From JAWXUK01 sp044432725 (GTDB lineage: Bacteria; Bacillota; Clostridia; Oscillospirales; Oscillospiraceae), in assembly GCA_044432725.1 (NCBI GenBank), contig JAWXUL010000003.1:124001-188000 (forward strand): a stretch of DNA of 64,000 nucleotides. Reading direction: 5' to 3'. Every line of letters starts with the position of its first letter. Position 1 is the stretch's first letter. The notes beneath the pieces are model-generated. The model was not told where the DNA came from. It made no database searches and saw nothing but the letters and a program-made list of their open reading frames with translations. Positions 1 through 8,840 of the stretch are shown here, in pieces. The position numbers and the translations under genes are program-made.

Positions 1-115
1 GATAAGCTTCTTTCGCTTGTAGCACCTTATAAGCTGTGTCTCGCAAAGAACGTGACACTCGCATAGGGGAATTATCCCTTAAATACCGTCGTATTTCCCC
101 CAAGATCATGGGCAT
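1..115 (-). pseudogene. SigG-like sporulation sigma factor, fragment lacking its N-terminus
   Basis: The minus strand just after the addA stop reads MPMILGEIRRYLRDN followed by SPMRVSRSLRDTAYK. This is the region 2 to region 3 segment of forespore sigma factors of the SigF/SigG type, closest to SigG (the RVSRSLRD motif). In full-length SigG this segment starts near residue 95, so about 95 N-terminal residues are missing. The in-frame codons upstream do not resemble sigma region 2 and meet a TAG within eight codons. The first ATG has no Shine-Dalgarno sequence, so it does not look like a genuine start. The gene runs off the left edge. It could be a remnant, a rearrangement breakpoint or an assembly junction; the sequence alone cannot decide. 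Confidence 0.65.
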
Positions 116-122
116 GAGTATC

Positions 123-3100
123 TTATGGGGAAATATCTATCCCTGCCCCCAATTCTGTAAACCACAAAACCTTGCTTGCCACTTCTTTTCCTGTCATACG
201 TGCCAAGGCTTTCCCGTAAACCAGCATTTGATTTTTATGCTCTTCTCCCTTTTCTGCCAGACTAGACTTCTTCACTTTATCGCTTTTAAAGTCCACAATG
301 ACAATCTGGTCCTTCTCATTCAAATACCAAAGATCCACCACCCCTTGGAGCAGTAACTCCTCTTCGCTCTCTTCTCCCAACTCTGTCCCAGAAATCAGCA
401 AAGAAAAACGACACTCTTGGGAACAACAAGAAGACGCTCTCGCCCCTTGCCCCCAAGATGACTGGAGAAACTTTTCGATCTTCTCCACAGAAATGACGTC
501 AAATTGTCTCTGAGACAATTTCCCTTCTGCCAATAAACGTTCTTTCACCTCTGTTAAATGTGGGAGAGAGCAATCTAAATCAGGAGATATCTTTAAAAAT
601 TCAAGATAGGCGTGAACAGCTGTCCCTCTCTCTGCCGCTGTCATTGGGGCTTCCTCTTGGGCAAATCTTGGTTGACGTGGCTGAACAAAACCTTTCTTTT
701 CTATTTCTGTGCTATCTAAGTCAATTTCAGGCACTGGGAGGAAGATACTCTCCCCATCCTCATCTTCCAAAATCTTTCGTCCTTTGGTTTGGGTCGCTGT
801 GATTTTCGAAGTCGTCCATGTGGCAGGCAGATGTTCATATTGCCAATCAAATTGCTCTTTGCACGACGCTATCAGGTGGCTGAAGTCTTTCTCCACGGCT
901 TCCTCACCCTCGGAAAGGACCTCTGCCGCCCCATCTTCAAAGACCACTGTCTCCCAATCCCATGCCTCTGCCCCCTCTTCCTCTGCGAAGAAGTAAGCCA
1001 TGAAAATCTCTCCCAGAGACCTCATTTCTTTGAATTTCGACCCGTTCAATGCCTCTTTTCCTGACATTTTTTCTATTTCCTCTGTGGCATTGTCCAATGT
1101 ATCCACTAAAATCAGCTTCTCTCTGGCACGAGTCATTGCCACATAAAGAATCCGTAGCTCTTCTGAATAAGACTCTCCACGAAGCTGTTCTTTGATTATC
1201 TCATGGGGTAAATTATCAATTTTATTATTTTTCTTTGGATCGTAATCCATCATCCCGATGCCATATTTTTGATGGAACAACACAGCACCTCTGGTATCCT
1301 TCAAGTTCACACCTCGAAACAGTCCACCTAAAATCACCACAGGTTTTTCTAATCCCTTGGATTTGTGAATACTATGAAGCAAAACAGCCTGACCTTCTCC
1401 TGTTTTCCCCACTGGACTTGTCATCTCGCCTTCTTCTTGCAAGTGCAAAACCTGTTGCAACGCTGTAAACAACAGCCCTCCAGCGTCGGCTTCTCCCAAT
1501 AATTGATAGAAACCAAGTAAATTCTCTTGCCTTTTTTCTCCCTTGTCCATAGCACCATAAATACTGAGGAAGTGACAACTTTCATACAAATGCCACAACA
1601 AATCCTGTGGACTCATCTCCCGTGATTTTTGTCTGGCACGGTAGAAAAAAGCAAGAAATTCGTCTCTTTTTTGTAGAGCGATGGCAAGGGCTTCTCCCCC
1701 TTCTGGGCGATATTCTGCCTTGGAAAAAATTTGATAAAATCTTCCATATTGACCATGTTTTAGCAAAGCAAGCTCTTCTGCAGAAAAGCCAAACAAAGGG
1801 GATTGTAACACACAAAGAAAAGGCACATCTTGCAAAGGATTATCAATGATTTGAAGCAGTGCCAAGGCAACATTCACCTCTACTGCAGCAAAAATATTCT
1901 CCCCTTGATGACTGTCCAGAGGTACCCCTTGCTCTGCCATTGCTTTGGTGTAATAGGGCACCATTTTGTTCTTGCTTCGCAAAAGAACCATAAAGTCCCC
2001 ATAGGCCACATCACGCAGTGCACCAGATTTGTCTGTCACCTGAAACTTGCTTTCCACCATGTTCTTGATTTTTTTTGCCACAAAAGAAGCCTCTGCATAT
2101 TCCTTTTTCAAGGATTTCAAAGGATTTTCTTCCCTATATTTCTCTAAATCCAAAAGCAAATAGGAAGAGCGATAATAAGCGTCATTGGGTGATTCTGGAA
2201 AAGTCCCTCCCAGTTGTAACATCCCATCCTCTTTATAGTTCACTTCTCCAAAATCCATGGTCATGACTTGAGAAAAAAAGTCGTTACAGCTTGTCAGCAC
2301 CTCTTGACGAGAACGAAAGTTTTTGTCCAAAGTAAGCACTGTGGCAACGCCTTTTTCCCCTTTGTTCTCTGGGGTTTCATGATGAAAGCTTTCATACTTT
2401 CCTGTAAAAATACTAGGGTCAGCCAGACGAAAACGATAAATGGCTTGCTTGTTATCCCCCACCATGAAAAGTCTTTTTCCTTCTTCTGACAAAGCGTAAA
2501 AAATAGCATTCTGCACCCGATTACAGTCTTGGTATTCATCCACCATCAGCTCTGTGATGCCCTGACTTTGTGCCAATTTACTGGGGTTTCCCTCCTGATC
2601 ATAAAGTAGCTTTACTGCAAAATGCTCCAAATCACCATAATCCAGCCAATTCCTCTTCTCCTTTTCCAGTTGATAACTGTGGGAAAAGTCCATCACCAAA
2701 TCCGTCAGGTGCAAGGTTCTCTCTCGTAGCAATAACAACTTGCTCTTCTCTTCTTCTTCGTTATAAGAAAAACTGGTCAGCCTTTTTTTTGCTGTGCTGC
2801 GCCACTTCTGCACCTCTTCTTTTTCTGCCTGATCCACCTCTTTGGATACGCTCTTCCCATCAGGAAAAATAATATTTTCTAGTTTTTTCTCCAGATCACT
2901 CCAAGTCTTTTCCCCTTGTAAAACCTTTTCCACCAAAACAATGGTTTCTTCCACAAAAGTAAAGGTTTCAGGTGGGGGGCAATAGTTTTCCACCAGTTCT
3001 TCATGATAGTCATGACAAAGCTTTTCTGCCATTCTCAGTTCTTCCAAACAAAGAATCAGCTGTTCTAAGTATCTTTCCAGACACAAACGCCCCCACCTCA

Positions 3101-3722
3101 GCTGGGCAAAGGAGTGATTCTCTATATCTTCCCAATATTCCCTTTGCTCCTGAACCCATTTTTCTGGATTTTCATGACTTTGGAGTTTATCATAAATATG
3201 CAACAATGTACTTTTAAAATCACTGTCATCATTCCCATAAGCAAGGGTATTCACCAAGGATAAAAAGCTGTCGTTGTCCTCTGCCTCGTACCATGTTTCA
3301 ATGGATTGCTCCCCTTGCATATCTCTTAAAATCTTTGCTTCCCCTTTGCTACACACACGAAAATTAGGATTGATGTTGATTTCATGACCATACTCTTGCA
3401 ATAAAGAGATACAAAGCGAGTGAATCGTAGAAATTCTCGCTTGTGGTAACAAACTCACCTGACGTCTCAGATGTCTATCTTGATAATTCTCCCCAAAACG
3501 TTTGTTTAATTCCTGAGCAATCCGTTGTTTCAGCTCTTTGGCTGCTTCATTGGTGAAAGTGATGACCACAAAATCTGTGATATCTGCTTGCTCTTCTCCC
3601 AAAATACGCTTGAGCAATCGCTCCACCAGAACATAAGTCTTTCCAGAGCCAGCCGCCGCTGCCACCAGAAGTTCACATCCTTCTTTCTCAATCACTGCTT
3701 TCTGTTGTTGATTTGCTTCCAT
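123..3722 (-). CDS. addA: ATP-dependent helicase/nuclease subunit A (AddA)
   Basis: AddA is the UvrD-like 3'-5' helicase and nuclease of the AddAB complex, which resects double-strand breaks for RecA (the Gram-positive counterpart of RecBCD). Visible are Walker A AAAAGSGKT (residues 21-29), motif Ia TFTNEAAKEL, motif II DEYQD near residue 395, motif III GDNKQAIYRFR, motif V HKSKGLE, motif VI YVAMTRAREKL, and the RecB-type nuclease motif VDFKSDK close to the C-terminus. At 1199 residues it has the usual length. Its start lies inside the end of addB (35-bp overlap), so the two are co-translated. What follows its stop is a sigma-factor fragment, which is not a normal neighbour. Confidence 0.97.
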   Translation of the reverse strand: MEANQQQKAVIEKEGCELLVAAAAGSGKTYVLVERLLKRILGEEQADITDFVVITFTNEAAKELKQRIAQELNKRFGENYQDRHLRRQVSLLPQARISTIHSLCISLLQEYGHEININPNFRVCSKGEAKILRDMQGEQSIETWYEAEDNDSFLSLVNTLAYGNDDSDFKSTLLHIYDKLQSHENPEKWVQEQREYWEDIENHSFAQLRWGRLCLERYLEQLILCLEELRMAEKLCHDYHEELVENYCPPPETFTFVEETIVLVEKVLQGEKTWSDLEKKLENIIFPDGKSVSKEVDQAEKEEVQKWRSTAKKRLTSFSYNEEEEKSKLLLLRERTLHLTDLVMDFSHSYQLEKEKRNWLDYGDLEHFAVKLLYDQEGNPSKLAQSQGITELMVDEYQDCNRVQNAIFYALSEEGKRLFMVGDNKQAIYRFRLADPSIFTGKYESFHHETPENKGEKGVATVLTLDKNFRSRQEVLTSCNDFFSQVMTMDFGEVNYKEDGMLQLGGTFPESPNDAYYRSSYLLLDLEKYREENPLKSLKKEYAEASFVAKKIKNMVESKFQVTDKSGALRDVAYGDFMVLLRSKNKMVPYYTKAMAEQGVPLDSHQGENIFAAVEVNVALALLQIIDNPLQDVPFLCVLQSPLFGFSAEELALLKHGQYGRFYQIFSKAEYRPEGGEALAIALQKRDEFLAFFYRARQKSREMSPQDLLWHLYESCHFLSIYGAMDKGEKRQENLLGFYQLLGEADAGGLLFTALQQVLHLQEEGEMTSPVGKTGEGQAVLLHSIHKSKGLEKPVVILGGLFRGVNLKDTRGAVLFHQKYGIGMMDYDPKKNNKIDNLPHEIIKEQLRGESYSEELRILYVAMTRAREKLILVDTLDNATEEIEKMSGKEALNGSKFKEMRSLGEIFMAYFFAEEEGAEAWDWETVVFEDGAAEVLSEGEEAVEKDFSHLIASCKEQFDWQYEHLPATWTTSKITATQTKGRKILEDEDGESIFLPVPEIDLDSTEIEKKGFVQPRQPRFAQEEAPMTAAERGTAVHAYLEFLKISPDLDCSLPHLTEVKERLLAEGKLSQRQFDVISVEKIEKFLQSSWGQGARASSCCSQECRFSLLISGTELGEESEEELLLQGVVDLWYLNEKDQIVIVDFKSDKVKKSSLAEKGEEHKNQMLVYGKALARMTGKEVASKVLWFTELGAGIDISP

Positions 3723-6700
3723 CTTTCTCTTCCCTCCACTTCTCTCTTAATTCTGCCAAATTGATTTTTTGATCTATTCGTCCCTGATCTTTCCCTTCCT
3801 CGAAGTGACAAAAGTTCAAAAAGGGACAATATTTACAACGTTCTTCCCCACTAACATAAGGATTTGCTAGGATTTTGCCACTTTCAATCTGGCACTTTGC
3901 CTCTCCCAACAGAGTTTTGGTATGGCTTAGAAAATCCTGAAACAACTCCTCGCTCAGAAAATCACTGCCCGCAAAAGATTGCCAGGTAACTGGATCTGTC
4001 TTCTTGTCTTTCTTCCTTTTCTTCGCAGAAACATAACGAAATTTATCTTTCACAGGGGCTTCTATTTTTGTCAAAATATCAATGTCATCTGTAAATACCC
4101 CAACGTGTCGCACTTCTTTTCGTCGACTGACAGAAATATCACTGGCACCTTTTCCCAAAATTGTCTTCCCTGGCAAATAGCTCAAAGCAGCCATTTCCAG
4201 TTCTTTCTCCGAAAAATCCATGATCTGCCCAGAACCCAAGGCAAGATAATATAAAAAGAGTTGTAAATCTCTCCCTGTATAAAATTCAGCGTAATCCATC
4301 TTCTTTGACCCAGTTTTATAATCAACTGTATGAATATAAGTGGTATCCCCTTCTTCCAAGGTGTCTACTCTGTCAATAGAGCCTGTAAGGGTCACCTCTA
4401 GCCCCTCTTCGATCTTTCCAGTAAAATAGGAAAGTGGCAAAGAAAATTTCGACTCGCCCCCTTGATAGACAAAAGCAGAACGGCTCATCTCTTCTAAAAC
4501 ATCTGTCACCACTTCTTTCACATAACCACCCATACGCAGAAAGAGGAAATATTCTCGCTTGCTCAGCTGTCCACCTAATTGATTTTTTCTGTAATCATCC
4601 AGAATAGCATCTACTTTCCCCAAAGCATTTTGCAGAAGTTCTTTCTTTTGCTCTTCCTCTGTCACACCGATAAAGTCTCGCAATAAAACCTCTAAAGCAT
4701 AGTGAACCATATTTCCATAAGCAGCATTGTTAAAGGTCATCACTTCCCGTTTTCTTGCCCCCAAACCATAGTAGAGGAAATAGCCATAGTGACAAGAATA
4801 TAAGGAACGAAGGGCTGTGGCAGACAAAGAAACACCACTGCCATACAATGCCTCTACCCCTGTCTCTGACAAATGTCCCCGAGACCATCTTGTGCCAAAG
4901 CCGATCTGTGCCACCTCTTTGGGATACTCACAGGCAAGAAGATCCAACACAAAAGGATATTCCCGTGATTGCTCCAACGCTGGCACAGGTGCCACCAAGC
5001 GGAATCGACCTTCTGTCATTTCCTCTGTGATGAGGGTCAAGCTTGGGTACATCTCTTGCAAGCGCGGAAAGAGAAAACAAGGACCAAGACTTTCCCCAGA
5101 TTGTCCCACAGTGGGATAGGAAAAATAAATCTTATCTGTAGCAAGGGCACAAATCTCGTAAATACTGGTCATTTCTCGATACAAAAGGCTTTCCGTATCT
5201 TGATTCAGAGAAATTTCCAGTTCTCGCAAAAGAGCCCGATCTTTGTCTGTCAACAAGCCTCCTGAACTGGAAACCATGGGCAACGCATTCTCTTCACAGC
5301 CAAGGAAAAAGACCACCTTACTACGGTGATTCTTCATCCTTGTGCTTTCACCTGCTGTCACCTGATCTAAATAAGTGGGAATCGTAGAAACAGAATACTG
5401 TGCCAGTACCAAGGTGATAATCTTGGAAAACTCGCTAAAAGCCATCTCTTTTTCCTCTAACAGTTGATAGCTTTGCTCTAAGGCAACACAGATAATCTCC
5501 CAAAGTTGTGCATATTCACTATGCAAAGCCATATTTCCCTCTGCTTGCAAGTCTTCTTGTCTCTCTTCGATTTGTTCCTGTAACTTGATGTCTTGTAAAA
5601 ATTGATATAGCCCTTTGCATTGTTCCTTCCCAGTGGCTTTTTTGACGCTTTTTTCTAAGGTGAGAAAAGGGGCTATCACTCTTTTTCTTGCCCCATTCAA
5701 AATCTCTAAAGTCCTTTGATTGCTATTATACTCTTTCAGCTTTCTCTCGTACTCAGGGTGATTTTCTGCCTTCATCTCTTCTAATTTTTCCAAAGAGATA
5801 TCCCCATCAAATCTTTTGCTGTGCTTAGTCCATGGCTTTTTCCACTCTTGTATGTCCCACATCAAAACATAATTTTCCAGTTGATCCACCATGCTTTCCT
5901 CTAAAGAGGAAAAACCAGTTTTCAGATAACGAAGGACATCCACCGTGGCAAAATGACCATTGAGCACCTGAAACACTAAATTCACCACAGAAACAACAGG
6001 CTTTTCTAATATATTTTGGACAGAAGAGGCAAAGACGGGGATTTCCAAGCGTGGAAAGACCCTTTGAATCTCTTTTTGATACGTAGAAAAATTCCGTGCC
6101 ACCACCAAAAAATCTCGATAGCGATAGCCACCCGACCTCACAAGCTCTCGAATTTCTCCTCCCAGCCATTCCACTTCACTGGTGATGGTGTTCCCTGCAT
6201 ACAGCCTGATTTCCTCTGCCAATTCTCCTGTAAACACGGCTGGCTTTTGCTGAAATAATTCTGCCTCTAAATGCTGTAACACTGGCTTTCGCAAGGGAAA
6301 ATCCCCAACACATTCTTGAAACTCCAGTGCCTTACCATGGGATTTCACCATATTTTCCAACTGTGCCACAGTTTGAAAGGTAGGGGCAAAAATGCTATCC
6401 AAATCCCCTCGCTCTGGCAAATCTCCCATCAAAGCAAAGGTCATGGACTCCCCTTGCTTCCATAATTCTTCCAAAACCCCAAGCTGTTGGGGGGTGAAGT
6501 CAGCAAAACCATCCACCCAAAAGATTTTTCCCTCGCCCCAACTAGAATCTGCAAGAACTTCAGCCAATCGTGACATACGATCTCTGGGGTCAAAGCCCAC
6601 CATCTGATTGTCAAGCTCTTGGGCTGTGACGCCCATTTTCAGTGCCAGTCTCTCCCCTTGAGTCCCAGTGAGATTTCTGGTAAAGCTGTCATAAAACCCA

Positions 6701-7164
6701 CAAATCATCCCAATATCTTTCAGCTTTTTATGTTGTAACTGGGAACCATCTAGTAAAAAGAGGGTCTCTGTTGACACACGATTGCTTTTCAATTCTTCCA
6801 AAGTTTTCACTAACTTATCATAAAAGCCAACCTGTTGGGTGTATTTATTTAAAATTTCCAGACGATCATTGGACAAAGACACCGCCTTTTCCAACAATAC
6901 CATCCGTCCTGCCTTGTCTAGCTCTGGCTCATGTTCTCCACCACATTCGTGAAACACCTTGTTGCACAAACGGGAAAAAGTCAAGACTTCCCCTCTTAAA
7001 GAGATGCCATCTCCACAGATTCGGCAAATTTCACGCTCTGTTCTATGAGAAACCGTATCTGGCACCAAAACAATATGTTCCCCTTGGCTGTCACGAATGG
7101 TCTCTAAAATTTGCCTTGTTTTCCCCGTCCCAGACCGTCCCATGATGATTTTAATATTTTCCAT
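3688..7164 (-). CDS. addB: ATP-dependent helicase/nuclease subunit B (AddB)
   Basis: This is the partner of AddA and a helicase-like nuclease. The N-terminal Walker A is GRSGTGKT (residues 9-16). The C-terminal half carries the RecB-type nuclease core (VDYKTGSK, then GRDLQLFLYY). The four cysteines expected for the AddB iron-sulfur cluster are present: one in the SCHYGYFLYYGLG segment before the nuclease domain and three in CKYCPFLNFC after it. The cluster typically stabilises the nuclease domain. Length 1158 is standard for the family. It lies 30 bp after the Toprim gene and overlaps addA, within an operon running from comEC. Confidence 0.96.
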   Translation of the reverse strand: MENIKIIMGRSGTGKTRQILETIRDSQGEHIVLVPDTVSHRTEREICRICGDGISLRGEVLTFSRLCNKVFHECGGEHEPELDKAGRMVLLEKAVSLSNDRLEILNKYTQQVGFYDKLVKTLEELKSNRVSTETLFLLDGSQLQHKKLKDIGMICGFYDSFTRNLTGTQGERLALKMGVTAQELDNQMVGFDPRDRMSRLAEVLADSSWGEGKIFWVDGFADFTPQQLGVLEELWKQGESMTFALMGDLPERGDLDSIFAPTFQTVAQLENMVKSHGKALEFQECVGDFPLRKPVLQHLEAELFQQKPAVFTGELAEEIRLYAGNTITSEVEWLGGEIRELVRSGGYRYRDFLVVARNFSTYQKEIQRVFPRLEIPVFASSVQNILEKPVVSVVNLVFQVLNGHFATVDVLRYLKTGFSSLEESMVDQLENYVLMWDIQEWKKPWTKHSKRFDGDISLEKLEEMKAENHPEYERKLKEYNSNQRTLEILNGARKRVIAPFLTLEKSVKKATGKEQCKGLYQFLQDIKLQEQIEERQEDLQAEGNMALHSEYAQLWEIICVALEQSYQLLEEKEMAFSEFSKIITLVLAQYSVSTIPTYLDQVTAGESTRMKNHRSKVVFFLGCEENALPMVSSSGGLLTDKDRALLRELEISLNQDTESLLYREMTSIYEICALATDKIYFSYPTVGQSGESLGPCFLFPRLQEMYPSLTLITEEMTEGRFRLVAPVPALEQSREYPFVLDLLACEYPKEVAQIGFGTRWSRGHLSETGVEALYGSGVSLSATALRSLYSCHYGYFLYYGLGARKREVMTFNNAAYGNMVHYALEVLLRDFIGVTEEEQKKELLQNALGKVDAILDDYRKNQLGGQLSKREYFLFLRMGGYVKEVVTDVLEEMSRSAFVYQGGESKFSLPLSYFTGKIEEGLEVTLTGSIDRVDTLEEGDTTYIHTVDYKTGSKKMDYAEFYTGRDLQLFLYYLALGSGQIMDFSEKELEMAALSYLPGKTILGKGASDISVSRRKEVRHVGVFTDDIDILTKIEAPVKDKFRYVSAKKRKKDKKTDPVTWQSFAGSDFLSEELFQDFLSHTKTLLGEAKCQIESGKILANPYVSGEERCKYCPFLNFCHFEEGKDQGRIDQKINLAELREKWREEKDGSKSTTESSD

Positions 7165-7194
7165 TCTTCTGATCCCCCCAAAAGACCCTTCTGT

Positions 7195-7779
7195 CTACAT
7201 TTCATTCAAATAGTTCTCAATCTCTTCCCGTCCATAACAGGCAGAAAAAAATTGTAACATGCCCTTTTTACTCATGTTTTTAGGCAATCCCATCATTGCC
7301 AGTAATCTCGCTCGCCTCGTTTCACTGCCTTCCCCTGTCAAGCCCCATTGATAGAAATCTGTGTTGGTAAAGATCTCTTTCTCCTTGTTTCTACCAGAAA
7401 AAGATGCCCCTGCACGTTCCAACACTTCTCGCAACACTTCTGGGCTCATGCCTTCTACCCCCAGTTTGCCTTCCTTGCTTTGTGCGGATTTTCGCTTCTC
7501 TTTCCCATAAATATCGGGAATATAAGCCTGTTTCAAATGTTCTTTTGGAATGGCAGAGATGATTTTATTCCGTATTAAAAATCCTGCCCCATCCCCATCT
7601 GTCAGCACAATCAAGCCTTGGGTCTTGGCAACTTGCCTCAGCAAAGACATCTGCTCTGAATTGGAAAATATGCCGAAACCAGAGGTTTCTAAAATCAAGG
7701 TATCCACCACTTGGGACAGGGCATTTTTGTCATACCGTCCCTCTACCACGATGGCTTCTGCAATTTGTAATTTTTCCAT
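7195..7779 (-). CDS. Toprim-domain protein, ribonuclease M5-like (DUF4093)
   Basis: This 194-residue protein has an N-terminal Toprim domain (acidic residue in IVVEGRYDK near residue 13, and the metal-binding TDGDGAG stretch) and a C-terminal extension like the DUF4093 half of RNase M5. RNase M5 matures 5S rRNA in Firmicutes, but this copy is not next to ksgA, where rnmV usually sits. Many Clostridia carry a second, uncharacterised member of this family, so the M5 activity is not asserted. It starts 3 bp after the holA stop, which indicates translational coupling. Embedding between holA and addB suggests a nucleic-acid processing role (inference). Confidence 0.75.
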   Translation of the reverse strand: MEKLQIAEAIVVEGRYDKNALSQVVDTLILETSGFGIFSNSEQMSLLRQVAKTQGLIVLTDGDGAGFLIRNKIISAIPKEHLKQAYIPDIYGKEKRKSAQSKEGKLGVEGMSPEVLREVLERAGASFSGRNKEKEIFTNTDFYQWGLTGEGSETRRARLLAMMGLPKNMSKKGMLQFFSACYGREEIENYLNEM

Positions 7780-7782
7780 AAC

Positions 7783-8832
7783 TCACCACTGCAAAGCCAG
7801 TAGTAACTGGGTCAGCAATGCTTCCCCATCTTCCCCAGAAGATTTCATCCTCTTGTCCGTCTCTCCACAAAGAATGACCCCTTGGCGACACCATTCCAAA
7901 GAAAATCGCCTTGCCGAAGCAATCACCCGTCTGGCGATAAAAGGCTGTAAGCCCAAAAGATTGGCGACATAAGCCTCCCCTTTTCCTTCTCCCAGTTTTG
8001 CCATGTATAATTGACGGATTTGCCGAGATAAGGCACCTAAAATCCCCAATTCTTTTTCTTTCTTTTTGCTATTTGCCTTTTCTTGCATCTGAAACAGATC
8101 CCCCAAGGTCTTGATTGCCAAATCAAAGTCCTTTGCCCCAATGGCATCTGTCATTTGAAACACGATGGCATTCAAATGTGGGGTAGCAACTCCGTGAATG
8201 TCCTCGATGGTAATCTCTTCACCCAAGGCATAGGCAGAAATTTTTTCCATTTCTGTGATGAGATTTGTCATAGAGGCACCACAATAGAACAGCAATTCCC
8301 TTGCTGTTTCCGTGGAAATTCTCTTATTCAAAGCTGGAATCCTCTGCTTTTCAATCCAAGAAAGCAAAACCCCTTCTGTTTGTAGAGGAAATTCCACACT
8401 AAGCCCCACCTTTGCCAAAGTGGTCGCCATTTTGGTTCGCCCATCTGCTACATAAGGGAATAAATCATAATGGAGCAAAATCGTGCAGTAATCTGGCAAG
8501 TCCTCTAGCATATCCAGCATTTTCTGCCGATCTGCTTCTCCTAATTTGAAAATATCCCAATCAGAAATTAATACAAAAGATCGCTCTGCCATCATGGGAA
8601 AGCTATCAATCGCCCCAAGCACCTGATCCACTTCGATTTCTTTTCCAGAAAATTGGTGAAAATTAAAAGTCTCTGTCCCTGCTGGCAAGGCAAGGGCTTG
8701 CAACTCCTTCAGATAATGAAAACGCAAATAGCTCTCTTCTCCATGAAATAGATACAAGGGGCGAAGCTGTTGCGCCTTTAAATCTTCCTTTAACAGTTTC
8801 AAGCCTTGGTCGCTTGTTTGTCCTTTTTTCAT
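7783..8832 (-). CDS. holA: DNA polymerase III subunit delta
   Basis: This is the clamp-loader delta subunit, which opens the beta sliding clamp during replication. The N-terminus PLYLFHGEESYLR is characteristic, as is the divergent AAA+ fold without a functional P-loop. A longer frame opens at 8862, but the ATG at 8832 (MKKGQTSDQG) has AGGAG at proper spacing, giving 349 residues, the family norm. The start lies 8 bp after the comEC stop. The comEC-holA adjacency is common in Firmicutes. Confidence 0.9.
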   Translation of the reverse strand: MKKGQTSDQGLKLLKEDLKAQQLRPLYLFHGEESYLRFHYLKELQALALPAGTETFNFHQFSGKEIEVDQVLGAIDSFPMMAERSFVLISDWDIFKLGEADRQKMLDMLEDLPDYCTILLHYDLFPYVADGRTKMATTLAKVGLSVEFPLQTEGVLLSWIEKQRIPALNKRISTETARELLFYCGASMTNLITEMEKISAYALGEEITIEDIHGVATPHLNAIVFQMTDAIGAKDFDLAIKTLGDLFQMQEKANSKKKEKELGILGALSRQIRQLYMAKLGEGKGEAYVANLLGLQPFIARRVIASARRFSLEWCRQGVILCGETDKRMKSSGEDGEALLTQLLLALQW

Positions 8833-8840
8833 CCTATCTC

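Noticed and set aside
36..356. Plus-strand frame opposite the addA 3' end
   Set aside because: It is antisense to addA and the sigma fragment and shows no coding features.
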